Shown: positions 54,659 through 63,198 of the stretch, piece after piece
How the letters are laid out: the number at the start of each line of letters is the position of its first letter
How positions within the stretch are numbered: position 1 is the stretch's first letter
Assembly: GCF_900104945.1 (NCBI RefSeq)
Contig: NZ_LT629736.1
Span: 62,001 to 126,000, forward strand
Direction: 5' to 3'
Length of the DNA stretch: 64,000 nucleotides
Source: Halopseudomonas xinjiangensis
GTDB taxonomy: Bacteria > Pseudomonadota > Gammaproteobacteria > Pseudomonadales > Pseudomonadaceae
Program-made: the position numbers and the translations under genes
The notes under the pieces: generated by a model
Database searches by the model: none
What the model was told of the DNA's origin: nothing
What the model saw: only the letters and a program-made list of their open reading frames with translations

Positions 54659-56098
54659 ATGCCGCTTTCCCGCTCGCGCGGTATGGCGATGCTCGCTCTG
54701 CCGGTGGTCGTGCCGCTGTTGGCCACAGCGGTCTCGCTGATGCTTGCGCCCCTGCTGCCCAGCGCCGATCTGGCAATGATCTATCTGGCCGGCGTATTGA
54801 TAACCTCGATCTACAGCCGGGTATGGCCGGCTCTGGTCTGCGCCATTCTCAGTTTCCTGGCGTACAACTTCTTCCTTACCGAGCCGCGCTACTCGCTGGA
54901 GATGTTTCACAGCGAGGACATGCTGACTGCGCTGCTATTGGTCATGGTGGCCGCGATCACCGGACATCTAGCGGCGCGCCTGAACGAGAAGGTCGCCGCG
55001 CTGCGCGACAGCCAGCGTTGGAGTGATCAGCAGATGAACTGCGCGCGGGCGCTTTCGGCCTGCGTCGATGCCGACGCCGTGATCGACGTGTTTGCCGCGC
55101 AGGTCGCTGCGGCGATGGATTGTAAATTGCAGCGGTCCATGACCGGCGATGCGCCCGTCCCGTCGAACCTCGATCAGGGCGTCGGCTGGCGGCGGGACGG
55201 GCAGGGCTGCGAGGTCTGGTTCGCCGATCTCAAGCGAACCCCGCAGGGCATCCTGCGTAGCAAGGACTATGTGCTGGCCAGTCGTGACGAAGCGCGTCTG
55301 GACGCCCTGGTCAGTCTGGCGCGGCTGGCTTGGAGCCGGGTCATGCTCGCGGAATCACTGCGCCAGGAGACGCTGGTCAAGGAGCGCGAACAGTTGCGCT
55401 CGGCGCTGCTCTCGTCGATATCGCACGACCTTCGCACACCCCTGGCGACCATGATCGGCTCAGTCTCCAGTCTGATCGATCTGGCCGATGCGCTGAGCCG
55501 CAAGCAGCGGGCAGAGTTGCTCGATAACACGCTCAGCGAAGCGCGAAGACTGGATCGCTATATCCAGAAACTGCTCGATATGACCCGGCTCGGCCATGGC
55601 GAGCTGACGCTCGATCGTGACTGGGTGGGTGTAGACGACATCGTCAGCGTGGTGCTGCGCCGAGTGCGCCCGTTGCAGGGCGACGTCGAACTGAAGGTAG
55701 CACTGCCTGCGGATCTGCCGCTCTTGCATGTGCACCCGGCATTGATCGAGCAGGCGGTATTCAACGTACTGGAGAATGCCGTGCGTTTTTCGCCGCCGGG
55801 CGGCGCGGTCCGGATCGAGGCTTCACACGATCCAGACTGGCTGTGTCTGGATATCACCGATTCGGGGCCAGGCATACGGCCCGAGGCCTGGGAGCAGGTA
55901 TTCGACATGTTCCATACCTTCAGCCATGGGGACCAGTACGCTGCCGGCACCGGGCTTGGCCTGGCGATATGCCGGGGCATTCTCGGCGCCCATCGCGGAT
56001 CGGCTCGCGTTCACCGCAGTGAGCCGAACGGCGGCACGACGTTCCGACTCAGCCTGCCGATCACCCGGCCCGACAACCAGCGAGACGCAGCCGAATGA
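54659..56098 (+). CDS. KdpD-like sensor kinase lacking the N-terminal Kdp/USP domains
   Basis: This 479-residue kinase has a four-helix DUF4118-type membrane domain (about 12-105), a GAF-like linker, a HisKA box SSISHDLRTPLATMIGS with His256, and a HATPase domain (ENAVRFSPPGG with Asn373; GTGLGLAICRGIL). The C-terminal architecture is that of KdpD, but the first roughly 400 residues of KdpD (KdpD and USP domains) are absent. It should sense K+ or turgor. It overlaps the response regulator by ATGA, and trkH is one base upstream. Confidence 0.9.
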   Translation: MPLSRSRGMAMLALPVVVPLLATAVSLMLAPLLPSADLAMIYLAGVLITSIYSRVWPALVCAILSFLAYNFFLTEPRYSLEMFHSEDMLTALLLVMVAAITGHLAARLNEKVAALRDSQRWSDQQMNCARALSACVDADAVIDVFAAQVAAAMDCKLQRSMTGDAPVPSNLDQGVGWRRDGQGCEVWFADLKRTPQGILRSKDYVLASRDEARLDALVSLARLAWSRVMLAESLRQETLVKEREQLRSALLSSISHDLRTPLATMIGSVSSLIDLADALSRKQRAELLDNTLSEARRLDRYIQKLLDMTRLGHGELTLDRDWVGVDDIVSVVLRRVRPLQGDVELKVALPADLPLLHVHPALIEQAVFNVLENAVRFSPPGGAVRIEASHDPDWLCLDITDSGPGIRPEAWEQVFDMFHTFSHGDQYAAGTGLGLAICRGILGAHRGSARVHRSEPNGGTTFRLSLPITRPDNQRDAAE

Positions 56099-56784
56099 CT
56101 CATGTTCTGATCATTGATGACGAACCGCAGATCCGGCGGTTTCTGACTATCTGCCTGGGCTCGCAGGGGTATCAACTCATCGAGGCGGCGGACGGACGCA
56201 GCGGACTGGAGCAGGCGGCTCTGCATGAGCCGGAGCTGGTGGTGATGGATCTGGGATTGCCGGACATGGACGGCCAGGTTCTGCTGCAGCGGCTGCGCGA
56301 GTTCTATCTGGGCCCGGTGATCGTGCTGTCAGTGCGCAACAGTGAGCGCGACAAGGTGATGGCGTTGGACAACGGCGCCAACGACTACGTGGAGAAGCCA
56401 TTCGGGGCGAACGAGCTGCTGGCGCGGATACGCTCCGTCCTGCGTACCTTTGCCAGCATCGACGTACCGCCGACCGGCTTCGATGACGGCCATCTGAAGG
56501 TCGACCTGCAGGCACGACGGGTCAGTCTGGGTGGCGACGACGTGCATTTGTCGCGCAAGGAGTTCGACCTGCTGCGCTGTCTGATTGCCCACCCCGGCCG
56601 GATCGTCACCCAGCAGCAGCTGCTGAAGGAAATCTGGGGCCCCCACCACAGCCACGATACGCACTACTTACGTATTTTCATCGGGCGGCTGCGGGCCAAA
56701 CTCAACGATGACCCTACCGCACCCCGTTATGTGGAAACCGAGGCCGGGGTGGGCTATCGCTTCATCGGCGGCGTCGAACGTTGA
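56095..56784 (+). CDS. KdpE-like OmpR-family response regulator
   Basis: This 229-residue regulator has a receiver domain with phospho-Asp52 (VVMDLGLPDMDG), Lys101 in VEKPFG and a C-terminal winged helix ending RAKLNDDPTAPRYVETEAGV. The KdpE-like segment VIVLSVRNSERDKV supports the assignment. It should bind paired direct repeats at trkH and trkA. ATGA overlap with the kinase. Confidence 0.92.
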   Translation: MTHVLIIDDEPQIRRFLTICLGSQGYQLIEAADGRSGLEQAALHEPELVVMDLGLPDMDGQVLLQRLREFYLGPVIVLSVRNSERDKVMALDNGANDYVEKPFGANELLARIRSVLRTFASIDVPPTGFDDGHLKVDLQARRVSLGGDDVHLSRKEFDLLRCLIAHPGRIVTQQQLLKEIWGPHHSHDTHYLRIFIGRLRAKLNDDPTAPRYVETEAGVGYRFIGGVER

Positions 56785-56794
56785 TGTATGCGCT

Positions 56795-56834
56795 TTGTTT
56801 ACGCCCGGCCGGAAGGCCTGGCATGGTTTGTTTA
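56795..56834 (+). promoter_or_regulatory. Paired TTGTTTA direct repeats before trkA
   Basis: TTGTTTA, here extended to TTTGTTTACGC, occurs at 56794-56804 and 56827-56837, 33 bp apart. The heptamer of the second copy ends 48 bases before the trkA start. The arrangement duplicates that before trkH. Confidence 0.6.
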
Positions 56835-56882
56835 CGCAGGATCCGCTGACAATCGCTGCACGCGATAGCCTCGGAGTGAACC

Positions 56883-58259
56883 ATGCGCATCATCATCCTC
56901 GGTGCCGGACAGGTCGGCGGTACGCTGGCGGAACATCTGGCTGGTGAGGAAAACGATATCACCATCGTCGATACCGACGTACGCCGCCTGCGAATGCTGC
57001 AGGACCGCCTGGATGTTCGCACCCTGCGTGGCTCGGCGTCCCATCCGCAGGTGCTCGCCCAGGCCGGCGCGCAGGATGCCGACATGCTGGTCGCCGTGAC
57101 CAGCAGTGACGAGATCAACATGATCGCCTGCCAGGTCGGCCAAAGCCTGTTCAACATTCCGACCAAGATTGCCCGGGTGCGCGAAGCGGACTATCTGTCG
57201 CGGGACAAGCAATTGTTCAAGCGCGAGGCGGTACCGATCGACGTTCTGATCAGCCCTGAAGAACTGGTGACGCGCAATCTCAAGCGCCTGATCGAATACC
57301 CCGGCGCACTGCAGGTGCTCGACTTTGCCGGCGGTCGCGCGCAGTTGGTCGCGGTGCGCGCCCATTATGGTGGTGCATTGGTCGGACAGGAAATCGCTTC
57401 GCTCAAGGAGCACACGCCCTCGGTGGACACCCGAGTCGCTGCGATTTTCCGCAAGAGCCGGCCGATCATCCCGCGTGGCGATACGCTGATCGAAGCGGAC
57501 GACGAAGTATTTTTCATCGCGGCCCGGCCGGACATCCGCATGGTGATGAGCGAGATGCGCCGACGCGAGAAGCCCTACAAGCGCATCGTGATCGCCGGCG
57601 GCGGGAATATCGGTGCGCGTCTGGCGGCCGCTATCGAGCGCGATTATCGGGTCAAGGTGATCGAGTGCAATCCGGCGCGTTGCCAGGAGCTTTCAAACCA
57701 GCTGCGCCGTAGCGTGGTCCTGCATGGCAGCGCCTCGGATCGCGAATTGCTGATCGAAGAGAGCATCGAGTCGGCCGATGTATTCTTTGCGCTGACCAAT
57801 GACGACGAGGCGAACATCATGGCCTCGATGTTGGCCAAGCGGCTCGGGGCGCGCACGGTCATCACCCTGATCAACAATCCTGCCTATGTCGACTTGGTAC
57901 AGGGTGGGCTCATCGATATTGCGGTGTCGCCGCAGCTGTCCACCGTGGGTGCGCTGTTGGCCCACGTTCGCCGCGGTGATGTGGTGGCTGTGCACTCCCT
58001 GCGCCGCGGCGCGGCTGAAGCTCTGGAGGCGGTTGCGCACGGCGACGCGCAGAGCTCGCAAGTCGTCGGCAGGGCCATCGGCGAACTGCCGTTGCCTGCG
58101 GGTACCACGGTCGGTGCGCTGGTTCGGCGTGACGAGGTGATCATTGCTCACGACAGTACCGTCATCGAGGATGGCGATCACGTTATCCTGTTCGTGCCGG
58201 ACAAGCGTGACGTCATCCGGATCGAGCGTCTATTCCAGATCGGACTCTCGTTCCTTTAA
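56883..58259 (+). CDS. trkA: TrkA potassium uptake regulatory subunit
   Basis: This 458-residue cytosolic protein has two RCK units: each has a Rossmann NAD-binding domain ([17 protein letters not shown] and [19 protein letters not shown]) and a TrkA-C domain. It binds NAD+/NADH or ATP and gates TrkH. It is separated from the KdpE-like gene by 98 bases with the repeat pair. Confidence 0.96.
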   Translation: MRIIILGAGQVGGTLAEHLAGEENDITIVDTDVRRLRMLQDRLDVRTLRGSASHPQVLAQAGAQDADMLVAVTSSDEINMIACQVGQSLFNIPTKIARVREADYLSRDKQLFKREAVPIDVLISPEELVTRNLKRLIEYPGALQVLDFAGGRAQLVAVRAHYGGALVGQEIASLKEHTPSVDTRVAAIFRKSRPIIPRGDTLIEADDEVFFIAARPDIRMVMSEMRRREKPYKRIVIAGGGNIGARLAAAIERDYRVKVIECNPARCQELSNQLRRSVVLHGSASDRELLIEESIESADVFFALTNDDEANIMASMLAKRLGARTVITLINNPAYVDLVQGGLIDIAVSPQLSTVGALLAHVRRGDVVAVHSLRRGAAEALEAVAHGDAQSSQVVGRAIGELPLPAGTTVGALVRRDEVIIAHDSTVIEDGDHVILFVPDKRDVIRIERLFQIGLSFL

Positions 58260-58366
58260 CGGGATATCTTAGCCTGCTCATTGCTTCGAAATGTTTCAGA
58301 CCCGCAGCGGCATCGTTCCATCCGCTAAGGTTTACGCGGTTCGTTACGCTACGAGGAGATAATACG

Positions 58367-59191
58367 ATGACAGGCTTTCCGGTTGCGCCGCGCAAACAGC
58401 CCGGCTTCCTGTGGTTCGCCACGGCCTTTGTCTTGGCGATGCTGCTGACCGCAGGCTACGCCCGCGCACAGGACAATCCCTTCCGGGACAAGGTCGCCGT
58501 GATTACCGGTACAAGCTATGGCCTTGGGCGCGAATTGGCGTTGCTGGCGGCGAAAAACGATATGAAGCTGGTATTGGTCGATATGCGGCCCGAGCCTTCG
58601 CAGCAGCTTGCCGAGCAGATTCGCTCGCAGGGCGGTGAAGCGGTGTTCGTCGAGGCGGATCTGGCCAAGCCGGAGCAACGCCCGCAAGTAATCGATGAGG
58701 CGATGAAAGCGTATGGGCGAATCGACTATCTGTTCAACAACGCGGGCTACTCGTATCTGGCCACACTGGAACAGATGGATCTGGACCAGGCGCACCATCT
58801 GTTTGAGGTCAATTACTGGGCGTACGCCGATTTGGCGCAGCGCGTGATTCCGATCATGCGCGAGCAGGGCGGTGGCACCATTCTCAATGTGTCTTCGATC
58901 CTCGGCATGCGCGCCGCGCCGCCGCGCATGGCCCATTATTCAGCGAGCAAATACGCTATCCACGGCCTGTTCCAGGCGGCAGCCGAGGGCCTGAAAGAGG
59001 ACAATATCAAGGTCTATATCGCGGCACCGGGCGGCATGCGCACTCATATCAGCAAGCATTCGGTCGGGCCTGAGGTCAGCGAGGGCGATCGCGCCGCAGA
59101 TTGGGAGGATCCGGCTGTGCCGGCACGGGATATCTTCGAGATGATTCAACAGGACGAGGTGGTGTTCAACCCGGGTTATATCGGGCGCTGA
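58367..59191 (+). CDS. SDR-family protein with an export-type N-terminus
   Basis: This 274-residue classical SDR has TGTSYGLG (cofactor), FNNAGYSY, catalytic Ser in LNVSSILG and YSASK. It is preceded by a basic N-terminus (APRKQPG), a hydrophobic stretch (about 15-30) and the cleavage-like GYARAQ. This predicts export or an N-in anchor with the enzyme outside. Such an address is unusual because NAD(P) is scarce there. GTTTACGC (58330-58337), like the trk repeats, lies upstream. It follows trkA by 107 bases. Confidence 0.88.
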   Translation: MTGFPVAPRKQPGFLWFATAFVLAMLLTAGYARAQDNPFRDKVAVITGTSYGLGRELALLAAKNDMKLVLVDMRPEPSQQLAEQIRSQGGEAVFVEADLAKPEQRPQVIDEAMKAYGRIDYLFNNAGYSYLATLEQMDLDQAHHLFEVNYWAYADLAQRVIPIMREQGGGTILNVSSILGMRAAPPRMAHYSASKYAIHGLFQAAAEGLKEDNIKVYIAAPGGMRTHISKHSVGPEVSEGDRAADWEDPAVPARDIFEMIQQDEVVFNPGYIGR

Positions 59192-59363
59192 CTGATCATG
59201 CCCGGTCTCGCCTGTCGAGACCAGGCACCGAAGCATGTCGAGCCAGGATCAGTCGAGGGATACGGTGTACGTGAACAATTCGTGAGGATGATGCTCAAGG
59301 TATCCCGCTACCCGTCGCATTGGTTCACAATGCGTCGTCGTATCGTTCTCAGGGATCCCAGTC

Positions 59364-62264
59364 GTGAGCTACAAGTCGGTCAGTCTGCGCAAATGGATGT
59401 GGCGGGCGTTCGTACAGAGCGCCCTGATTCCGCTGATTCTGGTCGAAACCGTATTGGTTGCGGCGTACTTGCTGAGCAACAGCGCAATTCGTGATGCTCA
59501 GGTCGAACATCTCCGTAGTGCCGCGTTAACAGATCTGCAAGCCGCGGCGAACCAGGAAGCGCGGTTGATCAGTGAACGCTTGCAGACTGTCAGAGAGCTG
59601 ACCGACCTGTTTTCCGCTCAGGTGGCCGAAGCGTTGTCCAGGCCAGACTTCCTGGATGACCCCGCCGAACGTCAGCGTCTGGCACGCACCGACACCGGCG
59701 TACTCTACAGTGAAAGCGACGAGAACCGCCCGGCTTCGTTCTACTCTTCGGTCACTCCCCAAGGTCGTCAAGATGTCGAGAAAATACTTCGCCTGGCCGG
59801 GCTCGACGGGTTCATGCGGACCATCGAGCGCAGCAATGCGCTGGTCGCCGCCGTGTATTTCAATAGCCACGACAGCTATAACCGGATCTGGCCATGGTTC
59901 TACACCCCGTCGCAGTACCCGCATGACATGGATATTCCGCAGTACAACTTCTACTACCTTGCCGACGCCGAGCATAACCCTGAACGCAGGGTCGTCTGGA
60001 CCGATAGCTACCTCGATCCGGCCGGGCTTGGCTGGATGATGTCTGCGCTCTCGCCCGTGTATGACGGTGACTTCCTCGAAGGGGTGGTGGGACTGGATAT
60101 CACCGTGGGAAACCTGCTGAACGAAATCGCCCAGCTGCAGGTTCCCTGGGGCGGTTACGCCATGCTGGTGAGTGAAGACCTGAATATCATGGCACTGCCC
60201 GCCCAGGGCGAGCGGGATCTCCAGCTTACGGAGCTGACCGAGTACAGCCATCACGAAGCCATCCGGCAGGAAATCTTCAAGCCTGGCGATTTCAATCTGG
60301 TCCAGCGGCTGGATATGCGCGAACTGGGCTATCGGCTCGAAGAGCAAGATCAGGGTGTGATTGCCCTGTCGCTCGATGGTCGCCCGAAACTGGCTGCGTG
60401 GGCTACCGTGCCGGAGACCGGCTGGCATCTGCTCACGGTAGTCGACGAGGCCGCCATTTTTGCGCAGACCAACCAGCTTGCGCGTCATTATCGCAACATC
60501 GGCCTGTTGTTGATCGTCGGGCTGATCCTGTTCTACCTGCTGTTCTTCGCCGGGATGTGGATACGATCGCGCCAGCTCAGCCGACAGCTGCAACGACCCA
60601 TTGAGGGCATTGGCGAGATGATGAGGGAAATCGGTCGCGGGCACTGGCATCCCCATGCGGAGCCGACGCGCATCATTGAGCTGGAGTCGATGGCCGAGAC
60701 CACACGTCAGGTCGGCCAGCAACTGGCCGAGCTGGAGGATGGCCGACGGGAGGCGCGCGCTCAGATCGATCAGGTGCTGGAATCGACCACTGAAAGCCTC
60801 TGGGAGGTAGATGTGGCTGACGAGCTGATTCGCTTCCAGGGCCGTCTGCCGGAACGGCTCGACCTGGGCACGCATACGCTGGCCTTGCGTGACTTTCTTC
60901 GCCGGGTTCATCCAGACGATTTGCTTTCGGCGCGCGCGAGTCTCCTGCCGGACGATGAGCGACGCAAGATCGAGGCTGAGTATCGGCTGCGTGATGCGGC
61001 GGGCAGATATCACTGGGTACTGGGACGCGGTCGCGTGGCCAGGAGAGACCCGGCCGGCAGGCCCTTGATGATCGCCGGCACGCACGTCGATATCGGCGCT
61101 CTCAAGGCAACCGAGCAGGCTCTGCGCAGCGCCAGTCAGCAGGCGCAGGCCGCCAACCTGGCGAAAAGTCGCTTCCTGTCGAGCATGAGCCACGAGCTGC
61201 GTACGCCACTGAACATCATCCAGGGCTTTGCCCAGCTGCTTCAGCTCGATCTGTCGCCCGGTCCCGAACATCATCGCTTTCGGCATCAGGTAGAGGAAAT
61301 CCTCAAGGCTACCCATCATCTCGCACTGCTCGTCGAAGACGTGCTGGACCTGGCGCGTATCGAAGCTGAGCGCCCGGAAATCAAGTTACAGACCGTGGAC
61401 GGCTGTGATGTGCTGCACGAGTGCGTCGAACAGGTCCGTCCCGAGATTGACGCGGCCGGGTTGCGTTTGGTCATGCATGCGCCTGACCGGGGCGTGCTGG
61501 TTACGGCGGAGCCGAGAAGGCTGCGCCAGATTCTGCTCAATCTGTTGAGCAACGCCATCAAGTACAACAGTGAGCGAGGGACCATCACCATTGACTGTCT
61601 GGCGATCCAGGATCGCTGGCAGCTGTGCGTCCGTGATACCGGTCAAGGTATCAGCCGGCTCCATCAGCGACAGCTGTTCAAGCCGTTCCAGCGTCTGGGG
61701 CACGAGAACGGACCGATCAAGGGGACGGGCATCGGCTTGTCTCTGAGCCGTGAGCTGGCCGGACTGATGGGTGGTCAGTTGGGCTACACGAGCGAGGAGG
61801 GCGCAGGGAGCTGCTTCTGGCTCGAACTGCCGGCCGCGGCACCAGCTGGTGCTGGTGGAAAAGCCGGGACGCTGCCGGAGGACCAGCTGCTCGACGTAGT
61901 CTACGTCGAAGATGACCGATCGAGCAGGATTCTGGTAGAGCATGCCTTGGCCGATCTGGCGCGCGTGACCTTGATCGCCAACGGGTTAGAAGCGCTGCAT
62001 CGTATCGGCGAACGTCCGCCTCAATTGTTGTTGCTGGATATCGACCTGCCAGACATGCAAGGCGACAGGTTGCTGCGCTCGCTGCGCAGCAGCGAGCGTA
62101 CCCGGGACCTGCCGGTAATCATCATCAGCGCAGGTGTAACGCCAGCGAACCGGGAACGTGTGGCCGACCTGGATGTCGCAGTGTATCTGACCAAGCCGTT
62201 GCAAATTCAGGATCTGCGCGATGCGGTGATCGAGGTTGCACGGCTGCAATCGGGAAACCGATGA
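59364..62264 (+). CDS. Hybrid sensor histidine kinase (Cache-PAS-HisKA-HATPase-REC)
   Basis: This 966-residue kinase has TM1 (about 16-38), a large periplasmic Cache-type domain (about 40-375), TM2 (about 379-400), a HAMP-like segment, a PAS domain (about 465-580), HisKA with His610 (SSMSHELRTPLN), HATPase (NLLSNAIKYN; GTGIGLSLSREL) and a receiver with Asp892 (LLDIDLPD) and Lys944. It should sense a small periplasmic ligand and pass phosphate to an unseen HPt or partner. The start is GTG. The EncFtn gene follows 27 bases later. Confidence 0.93.
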   Translation: MSYKSVSLRKWMWRAFVQSALIPLILVETVLVAAYLLSNSAIRDAQVEHLRSAALTDLQAAANQEARLISERLQTVRELTDLFSAQVAEALSRPDFLDDPAERQRLARTDTGVLYSESDENRPASFYSSVTPQGRQDVEKILRLAGLDGFMRTIERSNALVAAVYFNSHDSYNRIWPWFYTPSQYPHDMDIPQYNFYYLADAEHNPERRVVWTDSYLDPAGLGWMMSALSPVYDGDFLEGVVGLDITVGNLLNEIAQLQVPWGGYAMLVSEDLNIMALPAQGERDLQLTELTEYSHHEAIRQEIFKPGDFNLVQRLDMRELGYRLEEQDQGVIALSLDGRPKLAAWATVPETGWHLLTVVDEAAIFAQTNQLARHYRNIGLLLIVGLILFYLLFFAGMWIRSRQLSRQLQRPIEGIGEMMREIGRGHWHPHAEPTRIIELESMAETTRQVGQQLAELEDGRREARAQIDQVLESTTESLWEVDVADELIRFQGRLPERLDLGTHTLALRDFLRRVHPDDLLSARASLLPDDERRKIEAEYRLRDAAGRYHWVLGRGRVARRDPAGRPLMIAGTHVDIGALKATEQALRSASQQAQAANLAKSRFLSSMSHELRTPLNIIQGFAQLLQLDLSPGPEHHRFRHQVEEILKATHHLALLVEDVLDLARIEAERPEIKLQTVDGCDVLHECVEQVRPEIDAAGLRLVMHAPDRGVLVTAEPRRLRQILLNLLSNAIKYNSERGTITIDCLAIQDRWQLCVRDTGQGISRLHQRQLFKPFQRLGHENGPIKGTGIGLSLSRELAGLMGGQLGYTSEEGAGSCFWLELPAAAPAGAGGKAGTLPEDQLLDVVYVEDDRSSRILVEHALADLARVTLIANGLEALHRIGERPPQLLLLDIDLPDMQGDRLLRSLRSSERTRDLPVIIISAGVTPANRERVADLDVAVYLTKPLQIQDLRDAVIEVARLQSGNR

Positions 62265-62291
62265 ACCTGTGACGGCAAAGAGGAGAGACCC

Positions 62292-62579
62292 ATGTCCAAT
62301 GAAGGTTATCACGAGCCTACGTCCGAACTCAGCGACGAATCCCGCGACATGCACCGGGCCATCGTCTCGCTGATGGAGGAGCTGGAGGCCGTTGACTGGT
62401 ACAACCAGCGGATGGACGCGACCAAGGACGAAGAGCTGAGAAAGCTGCTTCAACACAATCGCGATGAAGAAAAGGAGCATGCAGCGATGATGCTCGAATG
62501 GATCCGTCGCCGTGATCCCGGCTTCGATGAGCAGCTGCGCAAGTTCCTGTTCAAGGATGCGCCGATCGATCACGATTGA
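62292..62579 (+). CDS. Encapsulated-ferritin (EncFtn) family protein without targeting tail
   Basis: This 95-residue protein strongly resembles EncFtn: SLMEELEAVDWYNQR and NRDEEKEHAAMMLEWIRR. Relative to Rhodospirillum EncFtn, the ferroxidase ligands Glu30, Glu60 and His63 are kept, as are Trp36-Tyr37. The annular decamer of this family oxidises Fe2+ inside an encapsulin shell. Here the C-terminus ends FKDAPIDHD with no hydrophobic targeting peptide, and no encapsulin gene follows. AGGAGAG lies upstream of the ATG. It is possibly co-transcribed with the kinase. Confidence 0.87.
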   Translation: MSNEGYHEPTSELSDESRDMHRAIVSLMEELEAVDWYNQRMDATKDEELRKLLQHNRDEEKEHAAMMLEWIRRRDPGFDEQLRKFLFKDAPIDHD

Positions 62580-62586
62580 GTCGTTC

Positions 62587-62610
62587 GACAGCGGACGCTT
62601 GTCCGCTGTC
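62587..62610. terminator. Hairpin between convergent EncFtn and ACT-protein genes
   Basis: GACAGCGGA/TCCGCTGTC, a perfect 9-bp stem with a 6-base loop, lies 8 bases past the EncFtn stop and 22 past the ACT gene stop. It has no T-run on either side, so it is a weak terminator or an RNA-stabilising hairpin. Confidence 0.5.
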
Positions 62611-62631
62611 ATGCTTGCGCGAAGCGGTGGA

Positions 62632-63144
62632 TCAGTCTTCGCTGAGCTCCACCATCAGATCATCTGCCAGATTTTCCAGGTCGTGACGCAGCGCTGACAG
62701 GTCAGTCTGCGGCAGCACGCCAAGCCGTGCCTGGGCACGGAACAGCAGGTCCGCACTCATCGGTGCCGGGGTGCACTGGGTTTCCAGTTCCTCCACGTTC
62801 ACGCCATGGCGAACCAGTATCTGTGACACCTCGTGAACGATACCGGGGCGGTCATTGCCGACCAGGCTCAGCTGCAGCACTCTGTGTCCGGCTTCCTCTG
62901 CCATACCGCTGACAGTGACCTGAATATTGATTTCCTGCGCCTTCAAGGCATCCAGATCCAGGCGAAGCGCGTCGACCCTGTCGCTGGCGATGTCCACGCG
63001 CAGGATGCCGGCGAATTGACCGGCCATACGCGCCATGCGACTTTCCAGCCAGTTGCCGCCGTGGCGGGTGATCGCCTGGGCGATGCTTTCCACGAGGCCC
63101 GGTTTGTCTGCCGAGATCACGGTAAGAACGAGCGGGGTGGTCAT
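62632..63144 (-). CDS. GcvR-like glycine cleavage system regulator (two ACT domains)
   Basis: This 170-residue protein consists of two ACT domains: VLTVISADKPGLVESIAQAI in the first and LSLVGNDRPGIVHEVSQIL in the second. GcvR binds glycine and controls GcvA in enterobacteria; no GcvA gene is visible here, so its partner is unknown. The gcv operon in this window (about 15-20 kb away) is a reasonable but unproven target. Confidence 0.87.
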   Translation of the reverse strand: MTTPLVLTVISADKPGLVESIAQAITRHGGNWLESRMARMAGQFAGILRVDIASDRVDALRLDLDALKAQEINIQVTVSGMAEEAGHRVLQLSLVGNDRPGIVHEVSQILVRHGVNVEELETQCTPAPMSADLLFRAQARLGVLPQTDLSALRHDLENLADDLMVELSED

Positions 63145-63198
63145 GCTTGGCTCCTTGGCTGCGGCGCGTCGAGCACCGGTTATGGCATTGATGTGCAG

